Positions 42,525 through 56,775 of a stretch of DNA of 64,000 bases are shown one piece after another; the first letter of the stretch is position 1; the number at the start of each line of letters is the position of its first letter. Below the pieces are notes generated by a model. That model made no database searches, was not told the DNA's origin, and was given only the letters and a program-made list of their open reading frames with translations. The stretch comes from Artemia franciscana. Taxonomy: Eukaryota; Arthropoda; Branchiopoda; Anostraca; Artemiidae. The DNA lies in assembly GCF_032884065.1 (NCBI RefSeq), contig NC_088863.1, positions 42,302,082 to 42,366,081 of the forward strand, read 5' to 3'. A program made the translations under genes and the position numbers.

Positions 42525-45354
42525 TAGCTTAACAGATTCGAAGGCTATGATATTCAGACACATAGGCCATCAAATACGTAAGCAAGAACTACCCAAAACT
42601 AAACTGCACCCAAACCTAGACTGGTGTTCGACTCCCTAAATTTGCAGCAAGCTCTGAAATATTATAACATCGCACTCTCAGTTTTACTATTAAAAATATA
42701 AATAATCCATTTATAAAGTTGTATTTAACACTAACAAGTAAGAGTAGACTTTTGGATCCGCAGGTTTTTAGATACTTCCCACCCCATTTTTTTTTGCTTT
42801 TATGCTACTGTCTAATATGTTCCATCTAATTCTAATTGCAGGGAAATAGACCAATTATATGATGTACAGGCAAAGCCAGAGTTAAGTTTTATTTCTCAAG
42901 GGGGGAGGCAAATGTTGACTTTGCCACCCCTTTCGCACCATCGATACCGTAAATACTACTATTTAAGCTTGTTTTAATTTAAGCTTGTAATTTAAGCTTG
43001 TTTTGCCACCCCGGATACTTTCCCCCTCTAGTCCCCTTAGATCTGGCCCTGTTTATTTGACAAGGCTGGGAGACTTGTCTGTTTTCATTAAATGAAAGCA
43101 AAATCTTAAAGGCCAGAAACTTGAAAGATTTGCAAAAAATCCTTTAAAGAGATCTTGAAACCATAAATATAGTTTGTTTCATTGCAAAGTCAGATTTAGG
43201 TTCAGCAGTTCAACAACTTTTTTTTCAAATCCAGGAGTGCAGACTAAGCCAGGTAGGTAATGCTTATATCTTTCTATCATCAACATTCACTCGACTAACT
43301 AGTATAAGAACATAACTTACTTTTGATTATAGTGTCATATAGAAAATCACTCAACAAAATTATCTGACCGATTTCTTTACCATTACCGCTATAGTTGAAA
43401 ATAACAAACTAATGGAATTTACAAGGAACATGCTTCAAAGCTACGCAACTTCAACGAATTTGTTGATTCCTTCACGAATCGCGTGTGCCAGAGATGATAG
43501 AAAATATTGTCAGGGTTTAGGAAAGTGCTCGCAATTGGTGGCATCAGAATCACCTTAGAGGAGACTTTTATGTATCAAAAAGTGCATTTTGAGACCACGA
43601 GCATAATTTGTTATGGGACAGGAGGGGCGAAACAGCCTGCCAAACCCCAGTTTGCCCTCCAGTTGAAATTTAGTGTTCAAAAATCTTGTCAAAACTAAAA
43701 TAGGTCCACAGAATTCAAGCATCAACAGAAGCAGATGATTATACCTTTGACTTTATGGGACTATATGGCTCATTTTTCAATTTTTCACTCGGTTATTTTC
43801 ACATGAATTTGGAAAATAGGTTCCACCCCCCCCCAGAATTTTGACGAAATTACGCCCCTTTAACTCAGACCTATTTTTGGTGGCGACAGAATATCCTTGG
43901 AGAGGGGATATTTTTTTCAGGTTTTCTCTGGGGTCTTTTAGAGATTTTATTTTGGATCACTGTAAGATTGCACCATTTGTTTTCACAAAGCGGGGTTATC
44001 CTGCAAAATTTTTGGTATGGGCCAAAGGTTTGAATAAGTTTTTTCCCCTGTAAAACTGTTATATTCTAAAAGTGTTTTGCAAAGCTTTGCCGTTTTTGTT
44101 GATTTTGGGTCCATCCAGGTGACCTAAAATAAATGAATACATTTTTAAAGATTCAAAACAGCAGAAATTGGGAGAGTAACACCACTTGGAAGTGGGATTC
44201 CACGTGGAAGATGTAAGGTGGTTTATTTCAATAATGGATTATCCTATGCCACTTGGAGAAAGAAGAAAACATTTGGAGGAGGGGGGAATTGGGTCATGGA
44301 GTCTTTATTTTGTCCAATGTGAGGGAGCAATGAAGATCTCAAGAATTAGGTGCTACTTGCAAGGAGCTGGAGGATTCAAAGCAGAAAATTTCTGGGATTT
44401 TCGTAAAAGAGGTGGTTAAATTGGTTGGTGAAAATTTAAAGAATAACTGCTACCAGAATATCAAGAATTTGGAGAAGTATGTCAATAAGAAAATGCATCA
44501 CAGAGAAAGGTTTTAGGCACACTGAAGATTAACAGGTTTAGGAAGAATCATTTTGAAAAAGGTAAGCATAATGTAACGGAAATTGGAAATGAATTGGCTT
44601 TAGGAAGTTTTATTTTTCTCGTTTGTAACGTTTTTTTGTGACATATTATCCTGCAGCCTGGACAGGGGCTCTAATTGGAGGGAAAACCATGTATCGCAAT
44701 TACCCCATTAATTTTTAGCCCCTCTTAGATTCTGAAAAATATCTCTGTTTGGTGTTTTCATGAATAAATATTATTTTACAAAATAATGACTAAAAAAAAA
44801 AAAAAAATGTTGTTGGGAATTAAAGTTTCTCTTTGCCTTCATTCGTTATAATACCGTTTCCAATTAAAAAACAATGCATAGCAGCCTCGATGACAAAACT
44901 ACAATCACAGCAATCACGATTTGACCATTTGAATTACAAAATACACATACGTTTAAATTCCAATTCTGTATTTTCAAAATTAATAAGAAGCAGAATATGC
45001 ATTCAACAGTTTATTATAACTTCGAAGACCACACTGCCTTTCCATGACGAAAGTAAAACAGTTCAAAATAGGGATGAAACCTTTTTATTGACAGTGAATA
45101 GATATAAAATTATTTAACTGGATATGTCTTAATACGATGTTGAATGTTCAATAATAAGAAAATATATGTCCCTAAATTAAGACTAGTTTCAGATCAAGAG
45201 AGGGAGGCAGTCCCTTATTAGTAAGATGTAGTTAAATTTAGGATAATTTCCAATGCTACAACAAAATGTGAATCTTAGTTGGCTATCTTGGAACTTCAAC
45301 CGGCTTGCATTTTGGTCATAATGAGGGTTTAGGGCTTGAAACTGCCAAAAACGG
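42525..45354. other. Intergenic DNA
   Basis: I see no secure gene. A G/C-rich segment around 42880-43060 (CAAAGCCAGAGTTAAG to CTTAGATCTGGCCCTG) could be a decayed MITE but lacks a matching target duplication. An A run lies at 44793-44807. Several open frames (43507-43698, 43841-44053, 44186-44419) have no recognisable domain. Confidence 0.35.
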
Positions 45355-46757
45355 TGCCCCGCTCTTTGCGGTAAAGTCTGACTCTTTCTCTCAACTCTAC
45401 TTTTTAATACAGTAGAAAACTTTAGCGTAAAGAGCGGGGCGTTGAGGAGGGAACATCCCCTTTGATATACGGAGTAATTTCTGTTCGTTTTAAGTTTTAA
45501 TGTCGCTCCTTACTTTGAGTTTAAAAAACTTGTTTTTTTTTATTTAATTTCTGGACGTTTTTGAATTAATGCATGTTTTGATTTGGCTCTACACACATGA
45601 ATAATTAAAACGAAATTTGCATATTTTATTTTTTTTGGCTCCATGGCTTTCTCTTAGTTTTGATTGGACGATTTTGAGATAAAAGGGGTAGGGGAGGAGG
45701 CCTAGTTACCCTCCAATCTTTTGGCTACTTAAAAAGGCAACTAGAACTTTTAATTTTTTACGAAAGTTTTTATTAGTAAAAAAAATATACGTAACTTACG
45801 AATTAACTTGCGTAACGAACTTCTGTATTCGTATGTTTTTATTATATATATGAGAGTGTTTTCCTCCTCGTTAATACCTCGCTCTTTACACTAAAGCTTA
45901 AATTTTGTCCTAATTCTTTAAGAATGACCCCTGAATCACAAAGGCCGTAGAATAAATAGTTGAAATTACTAAAAATACTTTAGCGTAAAGAGCGAGGTAT
46001 TGAGGAGGAGATGAGCTCCTCATATACGTTATAATTTCTGTTCGTTTTAAGTTTTGATGTTAGTTTTTACTTTCAGTTGAAAAAACTTTTTCATCTTTAT
46101 TTTTTCATTATTTTTTGTTTTAAATAATGCTAGCTAATTCTGCGCCCCCTTCATGGAAATTCTCTTAACCCATGAAAAATTCCTCCATGGAAAGATCCTC
46201 CCACGTAACCCCTTTGATCAACGCCCCCCCCCCAACCAAAAACATCTCCCTGAAAATGTCTGTACACTTCCTAATAACCATTACTATGTTTAAACACTCG
46301 TCAAATTTTGTAATTTGCAGCCCTCCCCTGGGGACTGTGAGGGAGTAACTCGTCCTCTAAGACATAGTTATTAGGTTTTCGACTATGCTGAAAAAATTGT
46401 TATTTCAAAACTTTAATTGGTTGACTTTGGGGGAAAAAGAGCGTGGGAGGGGACCTAGGTGCCCTCCAATTTTTTCGGTCACTTAAAAAGGGCACTAAAA
46501 CTTTTAATTTCCGTTAGTATGATTTTTGTTAAGATTCTATGACTTTTAGGGGGTGTTTCCTATAATAAGGCAAATTTTCTCAGGCTTGTAACTTTTGATA
46601 GTTAAGATTAAATTTGATGAAACTTACATATTTAAAATCAGCATAAAAATCTGATTCTTTCATGTATCTGTTAGTATGAAAATTCCTTTTTTTAGAGTTT
46701 CGTTTACTGTTGAGCCAGGTCGCTCCTAATTACAGTTCGTTACCACGAACTGTTTGA
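45355..46757 (-). mobile_element. Helentron-like repeat family 1, copy g, partial
   Basis: The hairpin side is complete, ending in GTTTGA at 46757. The other end is cut within the first foldback arm. Compared with copy f, about 190 bp that includes the poly-A segment are missing near 46518. Confidence 0.8.
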
Positions 46758-48139
46758 TTACACACACCCCTTAATTTGCAAATGTATAGCCCAGATTATA
46801 TAGTTCCCATACATTTTGGCATGCGTTGCTCTGGTTTCAACCCATGTAACCGTAAATTGAATCAATGCTGACAAAATGAAGAAACGGAAAAACTCACGAG
46901 GAATATACGTTTTGGGGTAAATACATTTGAAAAGGAAGTGTTTGAAAGGGATATACTGCGGATGAAATCAAGGACCAAAATAAAGTCATGTCAATTCCTG
47001 AAAGTCTTGGTACTTTCGATTTTTCAGCTGCATAATGATAAAAGAATTTTTAAAGGCTTATGAAGGTGGTAGTTACATCTTATTCATCGTAATTTGGGTT
47101 TGTTTTGCGTATGTTTGCACATGAGGGGATGGATGGGGGTTAAATCATAGTGGAAATGCCTTCAGGGGGTGTTAACGACAACTTTTCTGCATACTATGAT
47201 GTAAGAATTATTTTCTTAATATATTTTCTTCTCAATAACTTTAGGCTTATACTAAACATGTACTAAAATAGCCTATATCCTTCAGTTTAAATACACAAAA
47301 TTCTTGATAACTTGTTCACAAAATTATTTGCACAATATAAACAAAACAAAAATGAACGCGGGCTGAAAAAGCTTTATTTGCTTGCAATTAAAATTTGTAA
47401 ATTTTCAGACTTACAGGGTTTATACTGGGTTAGTATACATTAAGCATTATTTCATACTTGTTGCCTTATTTATAAAGTTACATTATATTTTTTTCCGTAA
47501 AATCATTTCATGGATGTTCAAACCCGTTCTTACGTGTTATCCAGAACACACTCAAGAAGTGAAGTTAAGCATAATACTTGAGTAATAAAATTATGGAAAC
47601 TACAACAAATAATTAGGTAAAGCAGGCCACCCAGAATACATTATATTAAACACCTAATCTAAACTAACCTAACCTAACTACCTCTGTATCCTAAATATTT
47701 GATTAAAATATGCCTGCATCGTAGTTTATTTTACAAAAGAATAAGCTAATTATAATCGAACGCGAGAGGATACTGATTTATTCCGTCCAAACAAAGCAAA
47801 TTTTCGAGTGTGTTCTGGATAATGTGCAAGAACCTTCAGACCTTTCGGAAGAAGGACTGCAAAATGATGCTCTTGGTCTCATCAGCTTCAATACCAATTG
47901 TGAGTAATAAACAATCTTAAATGATAAGAATTTAAAATTTTAGTATTATTAAAAAAAAAATGCTTTATTTGTATGCTGTAAAAAAGTAGCCTTAATTGGT
48001 TTACTTTTACTGTACAAAAACTCCTATATTGTTTTGTGTTCTCAGTAAAGCGCTAGTTTTCTATAATCCTAGAAACATAAGGAAATATGATTATTTGGTT
48101 TATTTGTTCTAGCTTCATTGATATATATTAGATAGACTG
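46758..48139. other. AT-rich intergenic DNA with a short inverted repeat
   Basis: The segment 47526-47560 and the segment 47805-47845 are inverted copies of about 30 bp (core gagtgtgttctggataa). They bracket 250 bp that include aacctaacctaac. No gene was secured here. Confidence 0.4.
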
Positions 48140-48395
48140 TGAAGCAACAATTTTTGTTCGTTTTAAGTTTCAACTTCGCTCTTTACTTCCCGCAGAAAAA
48201 CTTTGTTTTTAAAAATTAATCTTTGCCCATTTTTAATTTAAATTTAATGCAGAGGCAACGCTCCAGTGATGTTTTTAATTTTTTCCAAGGGGAGGGGCAA
48301 AACCCCCGTATACGGAATAATTTATGTTAGTTTTAAGTTTTAACGTCGCTCCTTACTTTCAGTTGAAAAAATATATATAATTTCTGATCGTTTTT
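48140..48395 (-). repeat. Decayed family 1 arm sequences
   Basis: Two diverged copies of the arm (cgctctttacttcc near 48178 and gtcgctccttactttcagtt near 48345) are present, each preceded by gttttaagttt. They are relics of family 1 foldbacks. Confidence 0.55.
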
Positions 48396-48657
48396 CAAAT
48401 AATGCCAAGAAATTCACGATACACAAAATGGTGTACACGATTTTTGAAGGTGGGTAACCTCAACAGTTAGGAAGGAGTAACTATTTTTCTAAATAAGATT
48501 TTTAAGGTTTTCAAACCTAAGTAAAATTTTGGTATGTCTAACTTATTTCACTAGACATCTCCCCTCTCCCCCTGATAAACACCAAAAAACATTAGGCATA
48601 CTGGTGTGGAATAATAATAAAAAAAAAGAAAAAGTTGGAAAGTAACCGGGCAACCAG

Positions 48658-50208
<1,551 letters not shown>

Positions 50209-50330
50209 GTAAAATTCGGTAAAATTCTAGTTAATTGACTTCTTGCTATCTCGCAAAGGGTTTAGGTTAGGAAAATGAAACTTTCAGGGATGGGTCTACA
50301 TGCTACTGTATATTTAGGGAAGAAATGTGG
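50209..50330 (+). repeat. Family C terminal repeat, solo fragment
   Basis: GGTAAAATTCTAGTTAATTG and about 100 bp following match the terminal repeat of family C at 51159. The rest of the element is absent. Confidence 0.7.
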
Positions 50331-50539
50331 GTAAACCTTTAAAATAGACAAGGGCGTCGCATGGGGCGCAGGCAAGGAGTCAGTTGCCCCCTAATAATAT
50401 GGAGAAAAAAATGTCATATGTTCCATGCCCCTTGACTATCTGGATACGGACCCCTCCCCCCGTAATAAAAAAGATGGAGATTTGCCCCTGAGAATAACTG
50501 CTCTTCAAAAGGAGACGGTTATTTTAGTTTGAATACTAA

Positions 50540-50932
50540 ACTTGGGAGTTTAAAATTTGACAATGTGGAAGATGATGAAATAACTTTAGGGAAACGATTT
50601 GTGAAGCTGCTGATGGTGTCTCGGGGAAGAAAGTTAGGACCATAGCTAGGAATATTAATGAAAAATTTTTGTTTAATTGAGAGGGGAAGGGGCTTGTGCA
50701 AGAATTATCTTAGTTATAGATCATATGAAAACAAAAGGAATGTAAAGAAAGTGGAGAAAGCTTTAAAATATGAATTACGGAGTTTTGAAGTGGAGGCCAT
50801 GGATAAAATTGCCGAGAATTTGGAAGATGCAGCTAGACGGCATAATAGTAGAATATTGTACTGGTATGTTAATAAATTGAGAAATAGTAGTCAATCTGAA
50901 CCTGTCCCAGTTCAATACTGCGTTTTCAGGTA
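50540..50932 (+). mobile_element. RTE-like LINE fragment (linker before reverse transcriptase)
   Basis: Translation gives SLKFDNVEDD, then in a second frame RSYENKRNVKKVEKALKYEL and DAARRHNSRILYWYVNKLRN. I recognise this as the region between endonuclease and polymerase of an RTE-like LINE common in invertebrates. A frameshift near 50640 separates the pieces. It stops near 50932, before the family D element at 51057. Confidence 0.6.
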
Positions 50933-51056
50933 CCAGATTCCAACACGGGTTAAAACTCAGCTCTGCACCAGTTGTTTTCAGAGGTCAGGGTTCTACACGA
51001 GTCTGCTATCATCTGTTTTCAGCCATCGCAATTTTTTTTTATCGTGTTCAAGCTCA

Positions 51057-52251
51057 GATAAATGTTTTGTTTCGTCACAACTGTCTAAATTGCATATTAC
51101 TGCATATAGCAAGATTCTGATGATCGCATATTGTTTCTTTGTCATTGTTAGAGAAGCGGGTAAAATTCTAGTTAATTGACTTCTTGCTATCTCAGAAAGG
51201 GTTTAGGTTAGGAAAATGAAACTTTCAGGGATGAATCTACAGACTAAAGTATGTCCCGGGAAGGTATTTTGAAGCAACTATCTCCACTCTTTCTCCCTCT
51301 AGAGGGAGACCTTTGATGACCCTTGACCTTTGATGACCTTTAAAAATATGTGTTTTACAAAAGTGAAACCTTGCAAAATAGATCTTCTGCTTAATTGAAG
51401 TACAACGAATTGTTTTCAGCTTCATAACTTTGCTAAATTCCATTTTATAAGGTTTTAAAGATATGCAAATACATTTCCTAAATTTTGAAAAAAAAAGCAT
51501 TGATATGGCTCAAAATTCTACTCAAATAACAGGAATTGCATTTTCAGAACTAAAGGCAGAGAAAAAGCAACTAGTAAACAGAAAATTGAGGTAGAATGTG
51601 GTTTTGTCAAAATTTGAATAGGTTATGTAGGCAAATTTCAGGGCCCTCTGGAGATAGAAGGAGTGGAGGTGGGTACTTTAAAATACCTTCCCGGGACGTT
51701 CTTTAGCCTGTAGACCCATCCCTGAAAGTTTCATTTTCCTAACCTAAACCCTTTCCGAGATAGTAAGAAGTAAATTAACTAGAATTTTACCGAGAAGCGC
51801 ATCCATTTCATTTAGCTTTCTGTATTTCCCCTCCAATATGACTAAAAATGCGTAAAGTGGACTTGCTTACAGGTAACATTGCCTATAGAGCGAAGCGCGT
51901 AAGTCCATGAGCCCCGAGGGCAGCGAGGCGAGGTCTGTATTCTATATTTATTCAGCAAAGAGTGACAAAACTAAAAAACAAAAAAAACAAAAACAAGGTT
52001 CGTTAAATAAATAGAATACAGACCTCGCCCCGCTGCCCGCGGAGCTCATGGTCTAATGCGCTTCGCTCTGTAGTAATGTTACCTGTAAGCAAGCCCACTT
52101 TATTCATTAGTAGTATGCCCCATGGACAGGGTCAACCAGAAATGAATGCGTTCCTAGAATTAGTATTTCTAAGTGCTATAGCATGGAAACTATGCGGCTT
52201 TGTAGCATAGTTTCCAGTTCAGACAGATTGTGATGAAACTAAACATTTACC
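51057..52251. mobile_element. Family D foldback element, split by a family C insertion
   Basis: The left end is a mutated GGTAAATG (gataaatg) and the right end is CATTTACC. The flanks CAAGCTCA (51049-51056) and CAAACTCG (52252-52259) match at six of eight positions. The palindromic centre is at about 51850-52110. Removing the C element leaves about 555 bp, close to the 509-539 bp of the other D copies. Confidence 0.8.
51159..51791 (+). mobile_element. Family C TIR element, 633 bp, complete, inside family D
   Basis: Terminal inverted repeats start GGTAAAATTCTAG and are flanked by a perfect 8-bp duplication GAGAAGCG at 51151-51158 and 51792-51799. The duplicated bases belong to the D element, which proves the order of insertion. 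The centre is non-coding and oriented opposite to the copy at 19114. Confidence 0.9.
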
Positions 52252-52789
52252 CAAACTCGGTTTTCTTAAATCTGGAACCTGCTTTAGTTCCAAGTTCGAA
52301 AAACGGGGTGCACAGTATTTGGCGCTAGGATTTAAAAATGAACTCCAAACCCGATTTTATAGTTAATGAATTTTGTTCATTAGAATCTGTTGTTCAATTT
52401 TTTGTGGCCTTTGCCATTGTGCTGAAAACTATCCATAAATTCAATCTTTCACAATATGACCAATGTATGAATCTCTTTAGTATGCGGTTGAAATGCAATA
52501 ATAAATATAAAATTTAAATTATCTTTATGAAAAACAGTAAAAATCAATGAAAACCTTAAGCATAGGAGCCTATATCAGATAAAACAGTGGTTCTCAACCA
52601 GGGTCCACATGGACCCTAGGGGTCCATGTAATATTTCCGGGGGTCCACAGACAAAGCACAACAAATTGAGGGTCCACAATGATATTTTGGGGGTCCATGA
52701 AGAAAACCAACCCAGAACGCTCTTTATTTTTAAGAATTCGATTTCTACTGTAATTTACATTATTTTGAATCGGTTTAGTGACCTACTCG

Positions 52790-53012
52790 GGATGGATATG
52801 CTGATTTGGGTTTCAATTCCTTTTGAAGTTAATGTTTCCGAAATAGACATATCTTTGCAAGAGCCCCTCAACAAAATACAAAGTGATGAAATAATGCGTG
52901 CAAAATTCAAAGAGGGAAAGTACAATATATGGAAAACAAATGATGTTGCTACAAAGTACCCTTTGCTCTGGGATAAAGCACAGTTCTACCTTATTGCTTT
53001 TCCTAAATCTTA
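52790..53012 (+). pseudogene. hAT transposase C-terminal part, before the insertion
   Basis: The frame reads MLIWVSIPFEVNVSEIDISL and continues through KIQSDEIMRAKFKEGKYNIW to YPLLWDKAQFYLIAFPKSY. This follows the W(V)xxPF, LxxLQxDxxxKxxF and YPxLxxxAxxxLxxFxxTY pattern of ZBED5/SCAND3-type hAT transposases. The frame is broken at 53013 by the family 1 copy. Confidence 0.8.
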
Positions 53013-54932
53013 TCAAACAGTTCGTGGTAACGAACTGTAGTAAGGAGCGACCCGGCTCAATAGTAACCAAAACTCTAAAAAATGGAATTTTGATACCAAT
53101 AGCTACATCAAAAGAATCGCATTTTAATGCTGGTTTTAAATATATAAGTTTCATCAAGTTTAGTCTTACCCATCAAAAGTTACGAGCCTGAGAAAATTTG
53201 CGTGATTTTAGAAAATAGGGGGTAACGCCCCCTAAAAGTCATAGAATCTTAACGAAAATCACACCATCAGATTCAGCGTATCAGAGAACCCTACTGTAGA
53301 AGTTTCGAGCTCCTATCTACAAAAATGTGGAATTTTGCATTTTTTGCCAGAAGGCAGATCACGGATGCGTGTTTATTTGTTTTTTTGTTTTTTTGTTTTT
53401 TTGTTTTTTTTTTTCTTTTCCCCAGGGGTGATCGTATCGACCCAGTTGTCCTAGAATGCTGCAAGAGGGCTCATTCTAATGGAAATGAAAAGTTCTAGTG
53501 CCCTTTTTAAGTGACCAAAAAAATTGGAGGGCACCTAGGCCCCCTCCCACGCTAATTATTTTCCCAAAGTCAACGGATCAAAATTCTGAGATAGCCATTT
53601 TATTCAGCGTAGTCGAAAAACCTTATAACTATGTCTTTGGGGACGACTTACTCCCCCACAGTCCCCGTGGGAGGGGCAACAAGTTACAAACTTTGACCTG
53701 TGCTTACATATAGTAATGGTTATTGGGAAGTATACAGGCGTTTTCAGGAGGATTTTTTTGGTTTGGGGGAGGGGTTGAGAAGAGGGGGATATGCTGGGGG
53801 AACTTTCCTTCGAGAATTTGTAATGGGAGAAGAAAATTTCCATGAAGAGAGAGCAGGATTTACTAGCATTATTTAAAAAAAACAATTAAAAAATAAAAGT
53901 GAAAAAGCTTGTTCAGCTGGAAGTAAGGAACAGCAATAAAACTTAAAACAAACAGAAATTATTACCCATATGAGGGGCTCACCTCCTTCTAATACCTCGC
54001 TCTTTACGCTAAAGTATTTTCAGTAATTTCAACTACTTATTCTACTGCTTTTGTGATTCAGGGGGTCATTCTTAATGAATTGGGATAAAATTTAAGCTTT
54101 AGTGTAAAGAGCGAGGTACTGACGATGGGGCGAATCCCCTCATATATGTAATAAAAACATGAGAATACAAAAGTTCTTATAGGCACGTGTGGCCGTACCT
54201 TATTTTGTAAATAACTCTACTCTAGATAAACTATGGTGGTCATGTCAGTGAACGTGTGGTAAACAGCGATGCAAAAATTTTGAAAATAAGAGCTGGGATT
54301 TTTATGGAAACTCCAAATATATACGTTGTCTAGACTGGAGAAACCTGAGAAAAGTTATTCGCACAAAATTCGAAACAAAGCTAATTTATAAGTTACGTAA
54401 ATCTTTTACCAATAAAAAGATTCGTAAAAAATTAAAAGTTCTAGTTGCCTTTTTAATTAACCAAAAAATCGGGGGGCAACTAGGCTTCGTCCCCCGCTCT
54501 TTTTTTCTCAAAATCATTCGATCAAAATTATGAGAAAGCCATTGAGCCAAAAAAAAAATATGCAAATTTCGTTTTGATTATTCCTCTGCGGAGAGCCAAA
54601 ATCAAAACATGCATTGATTCAAAAACGTTCAGAAATTAAATAAAAAAAACAAGTTTTTTTAACTGAAAGTAAGGAGCGACATTAAAACTTAAAACGCACA
54701 GAAATTACTTCGTATATGAAAGAGGCTGCTTCCTCATCAACGCCCCGCTCTTTACGCTAAAGTTTTTTACTGTTTTAAAAAGAAGAATTGAGAGAAAGAG
54801 TCAAACTTTAGCGTAAAGAGCGGGGCGTTGATGAGGAAGCAGCCTCTTTCATATACGAAGTAATTTCTGTGCGTTTTAAGTTTTAATGTCGCTCCTTACT
54901 TTCAGTTAAAAAAACTTGTTTTTTTTATTTAA
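53013..54932 (+). mobile_element. Helentron-like repeat family 1, copy d, inside a hAT transposase gene
   Basis: It starts TCAAACAG with the perfect hairpin CAGTTCGTGGTAACGAACTG and ends TTTATTTAA, with a well-preserved foldback at 54657-54910. It is 1,920 bp long; the excess over 1,700 bp is an insert of about 210 bp at roughly 54176-54390. The interrupted transposase reading frame lets the borders be placed exactly: the host bases are TCTTA before and TCTTG after, with no duplication. Confidence 0.9.
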
Positions 54933-55090
54933 TCTTGTTGGGATTTAGTCATGTTACTCAAATTTCATCAAAAGCTCGCAATAGACTTAACATTGTGAAA
55001 AGGTGATCTTCGATTATCATTAACATCGATAGAACCAAATATAAAGAAACTTGTTGAGAAGCATCAACCACAGGGATCTCATTGAATAAA
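54933..55090 (+). pseudogene. hAT transposase C-terminus, after the insertion
   Basis: Codons for GFSHVTQISSKARNRLNIVK resume here, followed in a shifted frame by a segment corresponding to the LTxIEPNIxxLxxxHQxQxSH end of ZBED-type hAT proteins. This is the direct continuation of the frame that stops at 53012. Confidence 0.75.
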
Positions 55091-55563
55091 CTTGCCTTTT
55101 CCTTCTTTTTTAATCACACACTTATTTCAACTGCTTTTTTTATCCAGTTTACATAGATTATGTTGGAGTGAATTAAACAGCCTGGGGAGCTCTACTGTCC
55201 ATGAGCATTAGCTGCTTGCCAATCGAAGAAACTTGTAGAAACTTGTAATATTGTAGTTATTATCACAATAATAGTAATAATAATAATAATTAATATTATT
55301 ATATTAGAATATTTTATTTGTATTAAATTAGTTTTCATTTAAAAATAAAGCTTTTTATTTTATAGATTTTATAAATCGTATAATTTTTAAATCGTATATT
55401 TTATAAATTTTGTAAATCATTTTATAAATCGTCTGCTATTTGTTCGATAATTAAAGCCTTAAAATTTATATTAGTGAAGAATAAAAAAATGTTCTTATGT
55501 CCAATAGCTATGAAGGATCCACCAAGATAAAAAGAAGGGAAAAGGGGTCCATGGGGGAAAAAA
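55091..55563. other. 3' non-coding part of the hAT element
   Basis: A/T-rich sequence with ATA/AAT repeats (55260-55450) lies between the transposase end and the right terminal repeat. No other feature is seen. Confidence 0.4.
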
Positions 55564-55849
55564 GGTTGAGAACCACTGGATTAAAAGTTCATACTATACA
55601 TTTTTGAATTCTTGCCTTCAATTCTACCCTAAGGTGTTTTTAGCAGAGAGGGTTTCAACCCTGTTCTTTGGTGGTAGAGCCCGTATTAAAAAAAAAAAAA
55701 AAAAAAAAAACAAAAAAAAACGCTTGTTGCACTGCACGCGTCCAGCCCGTGTTGAGACCTGCGGCGTCTGAAAACGCGGCTAAAAATAGGCACGGGCCAT
55801 AATTAATGATAAGGAAAGGGTTAAAGAGAGAAGGGCAGAATTTTTGAGA

Positions 55850-56643
55850 ATATGCTAAACCGAGATTGAGATGCATGAAAAGATCAAGAGGAAAATGAAA
55901 AAGCTCGTGGTACCTTTGATATGAAGGAAGATTTGTTTTGTGAGGAAGAATTAGCGACAGTACTAAAAGGATTGATAATAAGGCTCCAGTTGATGATAGT
56001 GTGGTAAATGAGTTTCTTAAATATGAGGCTCTGAGGTTAGAAATAAGTTACTGATGATTATGAATATTATTTTTGAAAAAGGGGAAGACCTAGTGATTTT
56101 AGAAAAACCGTAATCAAACCACTGTATAAGATAGGTGATAAGAGTGAGTGTGGTAATTATAGAGACAGAAGTCTGGTATCTATAGGTAGCAAATTGATTA
56201 GTAATATGATACTCTCTAGGCTGAGAGATGCTGTAAACAGTTTTAAGAGAAGAACAGAGCGGTTTTAGAAAAGGTAGAGGACGTGTCGACCAAATGTTCA
56301 CTTTCAGGTAATAATTGAGAAGTGTCTGAGTTATCAAACACATTTGGTCCTCAGTTTTATAGATTACGAGCAAGCGTTCAATTCTGTTGATAGAAGAGCT
56401 TTAGCAAAGGTTGTATTTTTGTATGGTATCAGACAAATACATGAAAGTGATTAGTGCTATGTACGAGAATAACATTGCAGCGGTTTAGGTAGGAAATAAG
56501 GTCAGCAGCTGGTTTCATATTAAATCAGGAGTTAAGCAGGGCTCTGTTTTATCTCTCTTTATATGGATTATTTATGTGGATTTTGTCTTAAGAAGTGCAA
56601 GAACGACATTAGGAAGTCACGGAATCAAATGGTTGTGTTGGGT
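55850..56643 (+). mobile_element. RTE-like LINE fragment (reverse transcriptase)
   Basis: Pieces in several frames encode EDLFCEEELATVLKGL, then an SGFRKGRGRVDQMFTF-type block, then IKSGVKQGSVLSLFIWIIYV and ARTTLGSHGIKW. The order matches the N-terminal half of an RTE-like polymerase. It stops just before the YADD block, where an AAGTACTT-rich sequence begins. Multiple shifts and stops are present. Confidence 0.7.
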
Positions 56644-56775
56644 CAAGTATTCTAAAAAAGTAATTAAGTATAAGTACCAAGTTCTCAACAGAAATTGTAA
56701 TTAAGTATCAGTACTAAGTACTCAAAGCAAATTGCACTTAAGTACTTAGTACATAAGTACAGAAGTACATGGCTT
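56644..56775. repeat. AAGTACTT-rich block
   Basis: Alternating AAGTATTAAGTA and AAGTACTTAAGTAC words fill this stretch. Similar sequence is known at the termini of some hAT-type elements, so it may be the end of an unrecognised transposon that cuts off the RTE fragment. Confidence 0.5.

Larger units (their letters stand above)
52585..55578 (+). mobile_element. hAT transposon remnant, interrupted by a family 1 element
   Basis: The left end CAGTGGTTCTCAACC and the right end GGTTGAGAACCACTG (55564-55578) are perfect inverted repeats of 15 bp, a well-known hAT terminus. The flanks (gataaaa on the left, gattaaaa on the right) look like an 8-bp duplication with one base lost. Without the insert it is about 1.1 kb and holds only the last part of a transposase gene, so it is an internal deletion derivative. 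Confidence 0.85.

Noticed and set aside
42880-43060. Possible MITE with CAAAGCCAG / CTGGCCCTG ends
   Set aside because: The ends match poorly and the flanking 8-mers do not agree.
47680-47700. aacctaacctaac as telomeric repeat
   Set aside because: There are only two to three units, and the arthropod TTAGG repeat would need a longer run.
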